The position numbers and the translations under genes were made by a program. 64,000 nucleotides of DNA, taken from assembly GCF_008973825.1 (NCBI RefSeq), contig NZ_WCHR01000007.1:124001-188000 (forward strand), written 5' to 3'. Below are positions 16,619 through 26,618 of the stretch, in pieces (positions within the stretch are counted from its first letter, which is position 1; each line of letters begins with the position of its first letter). This DNA comes from Gemmobacter serpentinus. GTDB taxonomy: Bacteria; Pseudomonadota; Alphaproteobacteria; Rhodobacterales; Rhodobacteraceae. The notes under the pieces are model-generated. The model was given only the letters and a program-made list of their open reading frames with translations, ran no database searches and was not told where the DNA came from.

Positions 16619-17425
16619 ATGCCGCCCTTCGCCCTGAACCACATGACCGCGCCCGGCACCGACTGGCGCGCCTTCGCCGATCTGGCCGCAGGGCTTGGCT
16701 GCGTCGGCGTTGAATACCGCAATGACCTGAACGGCCCGCTGTTCGGTGGCGATGCGCCCGAGGATGTGGGGGCGGCTTTGCGCGCCAGGGGCCTGCGTTT
16801 CCTCGCCTTGGCCGAGGTCAAGATGTTCAATGACTGGTCCGATACCAAGGCGGCAGAGGCTGAGGCGCTGATGCAGATCGCGTCCCGCGCAGGTGCCGAG
16901 GCCGTCAGCCTGATCCCGCGCAATGATGGTGTGGCCACCGACCGCGCGGGCAGCCGCCGTGTGACCGAAACCGCGCTGCGCGAGGTGCTGCCGATGCTGA
17001 AGGCCCATGGCCTGAACGCCATGGTAGAACCCTTGGGCTTTGCCGTCTGTTCGCTGCGCTACAAGGATGTGCTGGCTGATTGCATCGATGCCGTGGGCGG
17101 CGAAGGCACGCTTTTCATGGTGCATGACACCTTCCACCACCATCTGGCGGGCGGCGGCGCGATCTTCCCCGATCTGACCGGCATCGTGCATGTGTCGGGC
17201 GTGACCGCCCCGGTCCATGTCGATGACATGCGCGATCCGCATCGGGTGCTGGTCGATGCCGATGACCAGCTGGGCAATGTGGCGCAGATCCGCGCGCTGC
17301 GCCGGGGCGGCTATCGCGGCCCGATCAGCTATGAGCCCTTCGCGCCCGAGGTCCACGCCCTGTGCGACCATGCGCCTGCGCTGCAAGCCTCGATGCAGTT
17401 CATCGCGGCCGGGGTGGCCGGTTAA
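16619..17425 (+). CDS. IolI/MocC-like sugar-phosphate or inosose isomerase (TIM barrel)
   Basis: A 268-residue xylose-isomerase-like TIM barrel. Metal-site residues fit the IolI pattern: the glutamate in MVEPLGF, the HDTFHHH motif, and the C-terminal SYEPFAPEV. The order HDTFHHH ... VHVSGV ... PISYEPF parallels 2-keto-myo-inositol isomerase (IolI) and MocC. AAGGA precedes the ATG at 16619. It lies 100 bp after the LacI gene. Hydroxypyruvate isomerase is the alternative, but context favours a cyclitol. Confidence 0.78.
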   Translation: MPPFALNHMTAPGTDWRAFADLAAGLGCVGVEYRNDLNGPLFGGDAPEDVGAALRARGLRFLALAEVKMFNDWSDTKAAEAEALMQIASRAGAEAVSLIPRNDGVATDRAGSRRVTETALREVLPMLKAHGLNAMVEPLGFAVCSLRYKDVLADCIDAVGGEGTLFMVHDTFHHHLAGGGAIFPDLTGIVHVSGVTAPVHVDDMRDPHRVLVDADDQLGNVAQIRALRRGGYRGPISYEPFAPEVHALCDHAPALQASMQFIAAGVAG

Positions 17426-17497
17426 GGCCACACCCCCTTATCGCAACAGCTGTCGCAGCTTGGAGCCACAACCTCCGATCACGGCAGATGTGGCGAC

Positions 17498-19210
17498 TTA
17501 GGGCATCACCTCGAACCGGTCGACATCGACCATGCCATGATCGGTGATCTTCAGATGCGGGATCACCGGCAGGGCCAGAAAAGCCAACTGGAGGAAGGGC
17601 TCCTCCAGCACCACGTCCAGCGATTTTGCGGCGGCGCGCAGCTTGATCAGATCATCGCGCACCACCTCGAAGGGCTGCAGGCTCATCAACCCCGCCACCG
17701 GCAGCGCCAGTTCGGCCAGAACCTTGCCGCCCTCCACCACCACGAAACCGCCTTCGATCTCGGACAGGCGGTTCGCGGCCAGTGCCATATCGGCATAATC
17801 AGCCCCCACCACCGCGATATTGTGGTGATCGTGACAGACGGTGGAGGCGATGGCCCCGCGCTTCAGCCCGAATCCCTGCACAAAGCCGGTGGCGCGGTTG
17901 CCGTTCTTGCCATGCCGTTCGATCACCGCGATCTTCACCAGATCGCGGGCCAGATCCGGGCGCTTGTCGCCATTTTCCGGCGCGATGTCATAGGTCAGAT
18001 GCTGGGTGATGATCTTGCCGGGCAGGATACCGATCACCGGGGTCTCGGTCCGGTTGCCGCCGGTGCGGAAATCCTCGGCCGCGACCTTCGGCGCCTTCAC
18101 CGAATGGCGGGCAACCGGGGCGATGATTTCGCGGGCGGCAAAGGCCGCATCGCCCACGCGGGTGCCGCCGATAAACACCATCTCGGGTCGGCAGGTCGCC
18201 AGATCATCGATCACCACGATATCCGCGCGCTTGCCCGGTGCGATCTGGCCGCGATCCTTCAGCCCGAACGCCTCTGCCGCCGATAGCGAGGCCGCGCGAT
18301 AGACCGCAAGCGGCGGGCATCCAAGGCGGATCGCGGTGCGGATCAGATAGTCCAGATGGCCTTGCTCCGAAATATCCAGCGGATTGCGGTCATCGGTGCA
18401 GAAGCAGCAATAGGCCGAGGTCCGCTCGGACAGCACTTCTGCCAAGGCGTGCAGGTCTTTCGAGACCGAGCCTTCACGGATCAGGATCCGCATCCCCTTG
18501 CGCAGCTTCTCGCGTGCCTCCGCGGCGGTCGTCGCCTCGTGTTCGGTGCGGATGCCCGCGGCGATATAGCCGTTCAGGTCGCGCCCCGACAGCAGCGGCG
18601 CATGGCCGTCGATATGGCGGGTGCGAAACGCATCCAGCTTGGCCATACAGCCCGGATCCTGATGCAAGACGCCGGGATAATTCATGAATTCCGCCAGCCC
18701 GATGACGCGCGGATGATCCATCAGCGGCGCGATATCAGCCGCCTCCAGCCGGGCGCCCGTCGTCTCCATATGGGTCGAGGGCACGCAGGAGGAAAGCTGC
18801 ACCCGGATATCCATCACCGTATGCTTTGACGCCTCAAGGAAATATCCGATCCCCTCCAGCCCGCAGACATTGGCGATCTCGTGCGGGTCACAGATCGCGG
18901 TGGTCACACCATAAGGGGCCACGCAACGATCAAACTCGTAGGGTGTGACCAGCGAGCTTTCGATATGCAGATGGGTGTCGATGAAGCCAGGCACCAGGAT
19001 CTTGCCCGTCACATCGACCACCTCGCGCCCGTCATAGCTGGCGCAGATACCAACGATCACCCCACCGCAAATCGCGACATCGCCCTCAAGCAGATCACCT
19101 GTGACGACATCCAGCACACGCCCGCCACGCAAGACCAGATCGGCGGGCACCAGGCCCCTGCCCTGCGCAATCAGGTCTGCCAGTGGCGGCTGTGGGTCGG
19201 GGCGGGTCAT
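17498..19210 (-). CDS. ade: Adenine deaminase
   Basis: A 570-residue amidohydrolase that converts adenine to hypoxanthine and ammonia. Motifs: [13 protein letters not shown] (metal HxH), [36 protein letters not shown] and the C-terminal [12 protein letters not shown], all typical of the bacterial Ade family. Length fits. The ATG at 19210 has AGGAG at good spacing, better than a TTG 15 bases upstream. It is convergent with the isomerase gene and has no visible purine-salvage partner. Confidence 0.94.
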   Translation of the reverse strand: MTRPDPQPPLADLIAQGRGLVPADLVLRGGRVLDVVTGDLLEGDVAICGGVIVGICASYDGREVVDVTGKILVPGFIDTHLHIESSLVTPYEFDRCVAPYGVTTAICDPHEIANVCGLEGIGYFLEASKHTVMDIRVQLSSCVPSTHMETTGARLEAADIAPLMDHPRVIGLAEFMNYPGVLHQDPGCMAKLDAFRTRHIDGHAPLLSGRDLNGYIAAGIRTEHEATTAAEAREKLRKGMRILIREGSVSKDLHALAEVLSERTSAYCCFCTDDRNPLDISEQGHLDYLIRTAIRLGCPPLAVYRAASLSAAEAFGLKDRGQIAPGKRADIVVIDDLATCRPEMVFIGGTRVGDAAFAAREIIAPVARHSVKAPKVAAEDFRTGGNRTETPVIGILPGKIITQHLTYDIAPENGDKRPDLARDLVKIAVIERHGKNGNRATGFVQGFGLKRGAIASTVCHDHHNIAVVGADYADMALAANRLSEIEGGFVVVEGGKVLAELALPVAGLMSLQPFEVVRDDLIKLRAAAKSLDVVLEEPFLQLAFLALPVIPHLKITDHGMVDVDRFEVMP

Positions 19211-19565
19211 CGGCGTCTCCTGCAAGGCATATTGCCGACTGAACCCGATCCTGCGCGCCGGGTCCAGCCCTCGTCACGGGTGAGCACTCCCACAAGAAAC
19301 GCCATTCCCGAAACGCCGCTGGCCCGAGACTCGGCAGATCCGAAACCCGGCAGGCCCGCAACGCCGCAAGAATGTGCCGCGCGCCCAATGGCCCCGCTCA
19401 CGCGCTCCATACGACCTAAGCCGCTGGAAAGGCCCCCCGGCAACACTCCCCGTCCAAAGGTCTCGATCAAGGGCGGCGACCAGGACGACAGGGTCGAAGG
19501 ATTTGGTCAGGCTTGCACCCCGCCGCTGTCAGTGCTTTTCATGGGCCACGCGAAAAGGAAGCCCG
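19211..19565. other. 355-bp gene-free stretch
   Basis: Divergent upstream region of the adenine deaminase (minus) and EamA transporter (plus). No RNA gene, riboswitch-like fold or clear promoter pair is evident to me; open frames here are GC-driven and lack ribosome sites. Confidence 0.45.
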
Positions 19566-20498
19566 ATGCCCCCCACCGAGACCCAGCAGCGCCCCTTGCG
19601 GGGCATTGCGCTGAAAATCTGCTCCGTCCTCGTGTTCATCGCCATGTCCTCTGCGATCAAGGCCGTATCGGACCGCATCCCACCGGGTGAGGCGGTGTTC
19701 TTCCGCTCGTTCTTCGCCATGCCCGTGATCTTTGTCTGGTTGGCGATGCGGCACGAATTGTCGACCGGGCTGCGCACCGTCAATCCGTTCGGCCATGTCT
19801 GGCGCGGGCTGATGGGCACCTGCGCCATGGGCTTGGGTTTTGCGGGGCTGGCCTTCCTGCCGCTGCCAGAGGTCACCGCGATCGGCTATGCCGCGCCGCT
19901 TCTGACCGTCATCTTCGCCGCGATGTTTCTGGGCGAAGAGGTTCGGGCCTTTCGTGTCTCCGCCGTGGCGCTTGGGCTGGTCGGGGTGCTGATCGTGATC
20001 TGGCCGCGTCTGACCCTGATCGAAGGGGCCGATCAAGCGGGGGCCTTCGGGGCAATCCTGGTGCTGGGCGGTGCGGTCTTTGCGGCCCTGGCACAGGTAT
20101 TCGTCCGCAAACTGGTGAATACGGAACGCACCTCTGCCATCGTCTTCTGGTTCTCGATGACGGCCTCGGTGCTGTCACTGATCACCCTGCCCTTCGGTTG
20201 GGTCTGGCCCACACCGTTTGAGGCATTCCTGCTGGTCATGGCGGGGCTTCTCGGCGGGGTCGGGCAGATCCTGCTGACCTCCAGCTATCGCGAGGCCGAT
20301 GCCTCGCTGATCGCGCCTTTCGAATATGCCTCGATGCTGTTTGCGCTGCTGATCGGCTATTTCGTCTTTGCCGAAGTGCCAACCGGAACAATGCTGGCGG
20401 GGGCCGCACTGGTGGTGACCGCCGGCATCCTCATCATCTGGCGCGAGCGGCAACTGGGCCTGAGGCGCGCGCGACAGCGCAAGGCGATGACACCCTGA
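19566..20498 (+). CDS. EamA-family (DMT) transporter
   Basis: A 310-residue inner-membrane permease of the drug/metabolite superfamily with two EamA repeats and about ten transmembrane helices; repeat ends are marked by FLGEEVRAFRVSAVALGLVGVL and VFAEVPTGTMLAGAALVVTAGIL (each shortened here to a recognisable core). The ATG at 19566 has AAGGA upstream. Members export amino acids, nucleobases or other metabolites; the substrate is unknown. Neighbouring adenine deaminase is divergent, which is only weak context. Confidence 0.88.
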   Translation: MPPTETQQRPLRGIALKICSVLVFIAMSSAIKAVSDRIPPGEAVFFRSFFAMPVIFVWLAMRHELSTGLRTVNPFGHVWRGLMGTCAMGLGFAGLAFLPLPEVTAIGYAAPLLTVIFAAMFLGEEVRAFRVSAVALGLVGVLIVIWPRLTLIEGADQAGAFGAILVLGGAVFAALAQVFVRKLVNTERTSAIVFWFSMTASVLSLITLPFGWVWPTPFEAFLLVMAGLLGGVGQILLTSSYREADASLIAPFEYASMLFALLIGYFVFAEVPTGTMLAGAALVVTAGILIIWRERQLGLRRARQRKAMTP

Positions 20499-20516
20499 AC
20501 CATCGCCTTGCCCGGC

Positions 20517-21866
20517 TTAAAGCCGGGCGCCGCTGGTATAGATCGGCGAAAGATTGCCCTTCCACGGGCCTTCATAGGCCGCGAGATAACGGTCGGCCTG
20601 CACATTGCCGGTGGCAAGGCTTTCCAGCAGCGGCGCAAGATGCACCTCTTCGCCATGGCCGCGCGCAGCCAAACCCGCCTGCGACAGCGCCACAACCTCG
20701 CGCGCCAGATCCAGCAGCTTCACGCCGCCCGCCTCGCCGCGCAGCGCCGAGACCGAGGCCGCGACCCGCAGCCCCTCACGCGTGGCGGTGTCAAAGCCCT
20801 TCACCAGATCCCAGGCCGCATCCAGCGCGGATTGGTCATAGGTCAGGCCGGTCCAGAACGCGGGCAGCGCCACGATATGCGCCGCATCGCCCACATCAGC
20901 GCCGCGCATCTCGATATATTTCTTCACCCGTGCCTCAGGGAAGACGGTCGTCATATGATCGGCCCAGTCCGACAGCGTCGGCTTTTCACCCGGCAGCGCG
21001 GGCAGCGCGCCCTTCAGGAAATCACGGAAGCTCTGGCCCAGCGCGTTGATGTAATGACCATCGCGATAGACGAAATACATCGGCACATCGAGCACCCAGT
21101 CGACATAGCGCTGGAACCCCATGCCATCCTCAAAGGCGAAGGGCAGCATCCCGGTGCGGCTGTTGTCGAGGCCGCGCCAGATGCGCGAGCGCCAGCTGCG
21201 ATGGCCGTTGGGCTTGCCCTCGAAGAACGGGCTGGAGGCAAACAGCGCGGTCGCGACCGGCTGCAAAGCCAGCGCCACACGCAGCTTGTGGACCATATCG
21301 GCCTCGGACGCGTAGTCCAGATTAACCTGCACGGTCGAAGTGCGATACATCATCTGCGTGCCATGGGTGCCGACGCGCCCCATGTAATCGGTCATCAGCC
21401 GGTAACGGCCCTTCGGCATCACCGGCATCTCGTCATGATGCCATTCCGGTGCCGCCCCCACGCCAAGGAAGCCCACGCCCCAACCCTCGGTCACAGCGCG
21501 CACCTCGGCCAGATGCTCGTCCAGCTCGGCCTTGACCTGATGGATGGTTTCCAGCGGCGCGCCCGACAGCTCGAACTGGCCACCCGGCTCCAGGCTGATA
21601 TTGGCGCCCTTGCGGCTCAGGCCGATGATCTTGCCCTGTTCCAGCACCTCGGACCAGCCGAAGCGGTCGCGCAGGCCCTCCATCAGTGCCTTAATCGAGC
21701 GGGTGCCCTCATAGGGCAAGGGCGCGTGGCTGCCTTCCAGAAAGCCGAATTTCTCATGCTCGGTGCCGATGCGCCAATCGGCGCGCGGCTTGCAGCCGTC
21801 CTCCATCATCCCGGCAAGCTGATCGAAATTTTCGATCTGACCGCCGCCGCTTTGGGGAATGGACAT
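20517..21866 (-). CDS. gshA: Glutamate--cysteine ligase, GCS2/plant type
   Basis: A 449-residue enzyme for the first step of glutathione synthesis. It matches the plant/alphaproteobacterial GCS2 group: WRIGTEHEKFGF near the N-terminus (ATP/metal site), EPGGQFELSGAP, YRLMTDYMGRVG, QVNLDYASE and IEMRGADVGD. Length fits that group rather than E. coli GshA. The ATG at 21866 is chosen because homology starts there. A 7-bp hairpin (20510-20528) overlaps its stop codon, facing the EamA gene. Confidence 0.95.
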   Translation of the reverse strand: MSIPQSGGGQIENFDQLAGMMEDGCKPRADWRIGTEHEKFGFLEGSHAPLPYEGTRSIKALMEGLRDRFGWSEVLEQGKIIGLSRKGANISLEPGGQFELSGAPLETIHQVKAELDEHLAEVRAVTEGWGVGFLGVGAAPEWHHDEMPVMPKGRYRLMTDYMGRVGTHGTQMMYRTSTVQVNLDYASEADMVHKLRVALALQPVATALFASSPFFEGKPNGHRSWRSRIWRGLDNSRTGMLPFAFEDGMGFQRYVDWVLDVPMYFVYRDGHYINALGQSFRDFLKGALPALPGEKPTLSDWADHMTTVFPEARVKKYIEMRGADVGDAAHIVALPAFWTGLTYDQSALDAAWDLVKGFDTATREGLRVAASVSALRGEAGGVKLLDLAREVVALSQAGLAARGHGEEVHLAPLLESLATGNVQADRYLAAYEGPWKGNLSPIYTSGARL

Positions 21867-21925
21867 GGGAGACCTCCGTTTGCCTCTGGCCAGGCGCCCA
21901 CTGGTGGCGCGACGCCGCGTCCGAG

Positions 21926-22459
21926 TCAAGCAGGTCCAAGACGCCTTGTGGCACCGTTGCGACGCCAGACCACCGGACCGAGTGTATCTTCGGGGCCAGC
22001 CGCCTGCGCGTGCAGCGCCGCAACCAGTGCCTCGCTGTCCATGCCGGGCAGGCTGGTAAAGGCATCAAACAGCCGCTCCGCCCCGGCCGCATCGACCGGG
22101 ATCAACAGCGCCTGCCCATCGTCCTGCTTCACCCGCCAATAGCGATGCGACCCGCGTGTCAGCAGCCGCAGTTCAGACATTTCACGAAGCGAGACAAACC
22201 CGCCGCCCTCTGGTCCGAAGACCGCAATCTGCGCCTCGTCCAGTTCCACCACACCTGCGCCCTGCCCACCTTGGGCAAAGCGCAAGCGGCGAAAGCCGAT
22301 CAGCGCCAGGGCCCCGGCCAGTGCCAGTGCGGCAAGGCCCAGCGGGATGAAGACCCAGCCACCAAGGCGCAGCCACCACAGGCCCAGCAGGGCAACCCCT
22401 GCGGCGACCGCAATATCGCGCCAGCGCGCCAGCATGGCCAAAGCCTCGGGCCGGATCAT
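21926..22459 (-). CDS. Uncharacterised membrane protein, 177 residues
   Basis: Not assigned to a named family. The N-terminus has two closely spaced hydrophobic helices (about residues 17-55), followed by a soluble domain with EAQIAVFGPEGGGFVSLREMSEL and YWRVKQDDGQALLIPVDAAGAERLFDAF, resembling a small PH-like sandwich. Its ATG overlaps the rsmE stop by 4 bp, and gshA follows 59 bases later, so it probably forms an rsmE-orf-gshA unit. Function unknown. Confidence 0.8.
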   Translation of the reverse strand: MIRPEALAMLARWRDIAVAAGVALLGLWWLRLGGWVFIPLGLAALALAGALALIGFRRLRFAQGGQGAGVVELDEAQIAVFGPEGGGFVSLREMSELRLLTRGSHRYWRVKQDDGQALLIPVDAAGAERLFDAFTSLPGMDSEALVAALHAQAAGPEDTLGPVVWRRNGATRRLGPA

Positions 22460-23181
22460 GCCCAATCCCCCAGGGTTGATTGCCACAGTGTCAGTGCCGC
22501 GACTGCAGCCGTTTCCGCCCGCAGGATACGCGGCCCAAGGCTTGCCTGCACGACATCCGGCCTTGCCGCCAGACGCGCGCGTTCCCGATCCGAAAACCCG
22601 CCTTCCGGTCCGATCAGGATGGCCCATGGCCCGGATGGCTGCCCGGCAAGCCGCGTCGCCACGCCCGCCTCGGCCTCGTTGCACCACAAGATACGACGCC
22701 CCTCGGGCCAGCCCGCCAACATCCTGTCCAGCGGTTGCAGCGCGTCGACCTCGGGCACCAGCGTGGCGCCGCATTGCTCCGCCGCCTCGCGAGCATTGGC
22801 CTGCATCCGGTCGCGATTCAGCCGGTCAGAATTGGTAAAATCGGTCTGCACCGGACACAGCCGCGCCACGCCCAGCTCCACCGCCTTTTCAACGATGAAC
22901 ACGGTCTCCGCCTTTTTTACCGGCGCGAAGCACAACCAAAGGTCAGGCGGCACCTGCAAGGGCCGGGTCTGCGCGCGACAGACCAGCACGCCCCGGCGTT
23001 TGGACGCCTCGACCACCTCGGCGCGCCATTCGCCATCGCGCCCGTTGAACAGCAAGACGGCATCCCCCACGGCCCGGCGCATCACCGCGAACAGATAAAG
23101 CGCCTGATCCTCAGACATCGCCACCGATTGCCCCGGGCCAAGGGGCTGGTCTACATAGAGCCTGATCTTTGCATCTGCCAT
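22456..23181 (-). CDS. rsmE: 16S rRNA (uracil-1498-N3)-methyltransferase
   Basis: A 241-residue SPOUT-fold methyltransferase that modifies U1498 of 16S rRNA with S-adenosylmethionine. It has an N-terminal PUA-like domain and the C-terminal knot region ILIGPEGGFSDRE and LGPRILRAETA. Its start lies only 14 bp from the divergent ubiA start. First gene of a probable unit with the membrane protein and gshA. Confidence 0.95.
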   Translation of the reverse strand: MADAKIRLYVDQPLGPGQSVAMSEDQALYLFAVMRRAVGDAVLLFNGRDGEWRAEVVEASKRRGVLVCRAQTRPLQVPPDLWLCFAPVKKAETVFIVEKAVELGVARLCPVQTDFTNSDRLNRDRMQANAREAAEQCGATLVPEVDALQPLDRMLAGWPEGRRILWCNEAEAGVATRLAGQPSGPWAILIGPEGGFSDRERARLAARPDVVQASLGPRILRAETAAVAALTLWQSTLGDWA

Positions 23182-23195
23182 GATGGACCGAACCT

Positions 23196-24197
23196 ATGTC
23201 TGAGCGCGCCGGAAATCCAGAGCCCGACCTGCGGGTCCCAGACCAGCAGGTGCCATACCAGCAGGTTGTTGATGCGCCCAAGGACAATTGGGTGGATCGC
23301 TACGCACCCGCCGCGACCCGCCCCTATCTGCGGCTCAGCCGGGCCGACCGGCCGATTGGCACCTGGCTTTTGCTGATCCCCTGCTGGTGGGGATTGGCGC
23401 TGGCGGTCGCGGCAGATCCCGCCGGACCGGGCTGGTTTGATCTCTGGATCGCATTGGGCTGCGGCGTCGGGGCCTTTGTGATGCGCGGCGCGGGCTGCAC
23501 ATGGAATGACATCACCGACCGCGATATCGATGCGCAGGTTGCGCGCACCCGCTCGCGCCCGCTGCCATCGGGGCAGGTTTCGGTCCGGCAGGCACTGGTC
23601 TGGATGGTGCTGCAGGCGCTGATCGGGGCCGCGATCCTGCTGACCTTCCCGCCCATGGCGATCCTGTTGGGCGTGGCCTCGCTGGTGCCGGTCGCGATCT
23701 ATCCCTTTGCCAAGCGCTTTACCTGGTGGCCGCAGGCCTTTCTGGGCATCGCCTTCAACTGGGGCGCGCTGGTGGCATGGGCCGCACAGAGCAATGACCT
23801 GAGCCTGCCGGCGGTGCTGCTATGGCTGGCAGGTCTGATCTGGACGCTGTTCTACGACACGATCTATGCCCATCAGGACAAGGAAGATGACGAACTGATC
23901 GGGGTGAAATCCACCGCGCGCCTGTTTGGCGATGCGGATACCCCGCTTTGGCTGCGGCGTTTTCTGGTCGGCACGCTGGTTTTTCTGGCGCTGGCGGTGG
24001 TCAAGGCGCTGATCGACGGGCCGGTGCTACCGCTGGTCATCGCGCTTGCCGGGATCTGGGCCTTTGGCTGGCATCTGCGCTGGCAACTGATGCGGCTGGA
24101 TACCACCGACACTACGAACTGCCTGAAACTGTTTCGTTCCAACCGCGATGCCGGGCTGATTCTTGCGCTGTTTCTTGCCGGTGCGGCAATGGTCTGA
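23196..24197 (+). CDS. ubiA: 4-hydroxybenzoate polyprenyltransferase
   Basis: A 333-residue integral membrane prenyltransferase of ubiquinone synthesis. Both aspartate-rich motifs are present: NDITDRDID (about residues 109-117) and DTIYAHQDKEDD (about 224-235), which bind magnesium-diphosphate. Around eight hydrophobic helices follow. The soluble N-terminal 45 residues are longer than in E. coli. The ribosome site is weak, and the upstream region to rsmE is only 14 bp, so the promoter must lie inside rsmE. Confidence 0.95.
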   Translation: MSERAGNPEPDLRVPDQQVPYQQVVDAPKDNWVDRYAPAATRPYLRLSRADRPIGTWLLLIPCWWGLALAVAADPAGPGWFDLWIALGCGVGAFVMRGAGCTWNDITDRDIDAQVARTRSRPLPSGQVSVRQALVWMVLQALIGAAILLTFPPMAILLGVASLVPVAIYPFAKRFTWWPQAFLGIAFNWGALVAWAAQSNDLSLPAVLLWLAGLIWTLFYDTIYAHQDKEDDELIGVKSTARLFGDADTPLWLRRFLVGTLVFLALAVVKALIDGPVLPLVIALAGIWAFGWHLRWQLMRLDTTDTTNCLKLFRSNRDAGLILALFLAGAAMV

Positions 24198-24262
24198 TTG
24201 ATCCGGGCGCGCCGGGGCCGTAAGGAACCCGAGACATTCCGGTTCCGAAAGGCGCTCCGACG

Positions 24263-26605
24263 ATGCGAATCCCGCCCCCGCTGATGACGACCACCGCCTT
24301 CGTAGGCGCGGGGCTGGTGTCGATCATCACCGCATGGACCGGGGCCGCACTGATCGAAAGCCGCTCGGTCTCGCTGGTGCGGTCGCAGCTTTTGACCCAG
24401 GGCATGACCTGGGTCGAGGTCAAGGCATCCGGCCTGCAGGTGCGCTTGCTGGGCACTGCCCCGAACGAGGCTGCGCGCTTTCGCGCCGTGAACCTTGCCG
24501 GGGCTGTGGTCGACAGCGCGCGCGTGCGCGACAGGCTGGATGTGACGCCGGTGCGCGCCATTGAGGCCCCGCGATTCTCGGTCGAGATGCTGCGCAATAC
24601 CGACGGGTTTTCGATCATCGGCCTGTTGCCCGCGACGCCGCCTTCTGTCACGCCCGAACCCGCATCCGGCGAGGAGGCCCCCAGCCCCGACAAGTTGCTG
24701 CTGGACGAGATCGCAACTTTCTCCGGCGGGCTGCCGGTCTCGGACATGCTGGAAACCGCGGCCTTCCCCGCGCCGGAGGGCTGGGCTGCCGCACTTGAGT
24801 TCGGGACCGAGGCGCTGCGCCTGTTGCCGCGCTCCAAGATCTCCATCGCCGCCGACCGGGTAGCAATCACCGCGATCTCCGACAGTGATGCGCAGAAGCG
24901 CCGCTTCGAGACCGAACTTGCCCGGATGAAACCCGCGGGTCTGCAGGTCTCGACCGAGATTTCCGCGCCGCGCCCGGTGCTGACTCCCTTTACCCTGCGC
25001 TTCATCAAGGATGCCGAAGGTGCGCGCTTTGATGCCTGCTCCGCCGATACCGATGCGGCGCGTGAGCGCATCCTGACCGCCGCGCGTGAGGCCGGGATGG
25101 AAGGCGGCACGATCTGCACCCTGGGCCTCGGCGTGCCAAGCCCAAGCTGGTCGCAGGCAACCGCCGCCGGGATCAAGGCGGTGGCCGATCTGGGCACCGG
25201 CACCATCACCTTCTCGGATGCCGATGTGACGCTTCTGGCGGAACCCGGCACCGATCAGGCACTGTTTGACCGGGTCGTCGGCGAATTGCAGGCTGCCCTT
25301 CCGGCGGTGTTCTCGCTGAAATCGACGCTGCCGCCACGCCCCGATGGCGCCTTGGCAGGCCCTGCCGAATTCACCGCCAGCCTGTCGGAACAGGGGCAGG
25401 TCCAGTTGCGCGGACGATTGACCGACGATCTGCTGAAATCGGCGGTCGACAGCTATGCCCGTGCCCGCTTTGGTGCCGACCGGGTCTATACCGCCACGCG
25501 CTTTGACGAGGCGCTACCCGATGGCTGGCCGGTGCGGGTTCTGGCCGGGCTTGAGGCATTGGCGGTGCTGCATCATGGCAGCCTGACCGTGCGTGCAGAT
25601 ACCGTTATCGTGACGGGCGTCAGCGGCCGCCAGGACGGGCGCGCCCGGGTGTCGCAGATCCTGTCGGACAAGCTGGGACAGGGCAATCCGTTCCGCGTCG
25701 ATGTGCGCTATGACGAGGCCTTTGATCCTTTCGCGGCCCTGCCCACCCCGCAGGAATGCGCGGCACAGCTGAACGATGTGGTGGTGCGCCAGAAGATCAC
25801 CTTCGCGCCGGGATCAGCCGAGATTTCCGACACCGCGAATGGCACGATGGATGCGCTGAGCAAGATCCTTCTGGGCTGCCCTGCCCTGCAGCTGGAGATC
25901 GCGGGCCATACCGATGCGCAGGGCTCTACCGAAGGCAATCTGGCGCTCAGCCAGGCGCGGGCCGAAGCGGTGCTGCTGGCCTTGCAAGGGCGGCGCGTCA
26001 ATATCAGCGGCATGACCGCCAAAGGCTATGGCGAGGGCGTGCCGATTGCCGACAACGGCACCGAGGAAGGCCGAGAGGCCAATCGTCGGATCGAATTCAA
26101 CCTGCCGCAAGTAGCCCCGGCCTCTGCCGCGCCTGAGGCCAATGCAGAGGCAGGGCCGGAGGTGCCGGTCGCCGAGGCCGCCACCGAAGAGCCGGCCGCC
26201 GAAGCCGCCATCCCCGAGGCCCCCATCCCTGACGCCCTGCCGATCCCCGAAGGCGAGATGGGCGATATGCCGGAGGGCAGCGGCGATGGCCCGATGGACG
26301 CGCCGATGGAGGACGATGCGCCGATGGATGGGGTAACGTCGGACGGGGCAACGGCGGACGGGGCATCGGTGGGTGCGTTGCCCGCCGATCAGGCCCCTGC
26401 GGCTGTTTCCCCGGCTGAAACCGCACCCGATGTGCAACCGGCTGCGGGACAAGCCGCCCCGGATCAGGCTGCCCCCGCGCAACCCGCACCCGATCAACCT
26501 GCATCGGAAACCGAGAGCGGCCCGGATTTCTCCGGCGATACCAGCCCCTCTATTGCACCGACCGAAATGACCCTGCGCCCGCTGCCGCGCCCGGCCCGCG
26601 ATTGA
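24263..26605 (+). CDS. Large OmpA-domain protein with BON-like repeats and acidic Ala/Pro tail
   Basis: A 780-residue envelope protein. A single N-terminal hydrophobic segment (residues about 8-30) acts as signal or anchor. Residues about 45-510 contain several BON/SpoIID-like alpha-beta repeats with recurrent pattern of D-V-T-hydrophobic strands. The OmpA peptidoglycan-binding domain spans about 512-617 (EIAGHTDAQGSTEGN, ANRRIEFNLP). The last 160 residues are low-complexity Ala/Pro/Glu/Asp, probably disordered. It is followed by a small membrane coiled-coil gene 13 bp downstream. Role in envelope linkage is inferred. Confidence 0.85.
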   Translation: MRIPPPLMTTTAFVGAGLVSIITAWTGAALIESRSVSLVRSQLLTQGMTWVEVKASGLQVRLLGTAPNEAARFRAVNLAGAVVDSARVRDRLDVTPVRAIEAPRFSVEMLRNTDGFSIIGLLPATPPSVTPEPASGEEAPSPDKLLLDEIATFSGGLPVSDMLETAAFPAPEGWAAALEFGTEALRLLPRSKISIAADRVAITAISDSDAQKRRFETELARMKPAGLQVSTEISAPRPVLTPFTLRFIKDAEGARFDACSADTDAARERILTAAREAGMEGGTICTLGLGVPSPSWSQATAAGIKAVADLGTGTITFSDADVTLLAEPGTDQALFDRVVGELQAALPAVFSLKSTLPPRPDGALAGPAEFTASLSEQGQVQLRGRLTDDLLKSAVDSYARARFGADRVYTATRFDEALPDGWPVRVLAGLEALAVLHHGSLTVRADTVIVTGVSGRQDGRARVSQILSDKLGQGNPFRVDVRYDEAFDPFAALPTPQECAAQLNDVVVRQKITFAPGSAEISDTANGTMDALSKILLGCPALQLEIAGHTDAQGSTEGNLALSQARAEAVLLALQGRRVNISGMTAKGYGEGVPIADNGTEEGREANRRIEFNLPQVAPASAAPEANAEAGPEVPVAEAATEEPAAEAAIPEAPIPDALPIPEGEMGDMPEGSGDGPMDAPMEDDAPMDGVTSDGATADGASVGALPADQAPAAVSPAETAPDVQPAAGQAAPDQAAPAQPAPDQPASETESGPDFSGDTSPSIAPTEMTLRPLPRPARD

Positions 26606-26618
26606 TAGGAAGCCCTGC

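Noticed and set aside
20508-22142. 544-residue open frame opposite gshA
   Set aside because: Antisense artefact of high GC3; gshA on the minus strand has family motifs throughout.
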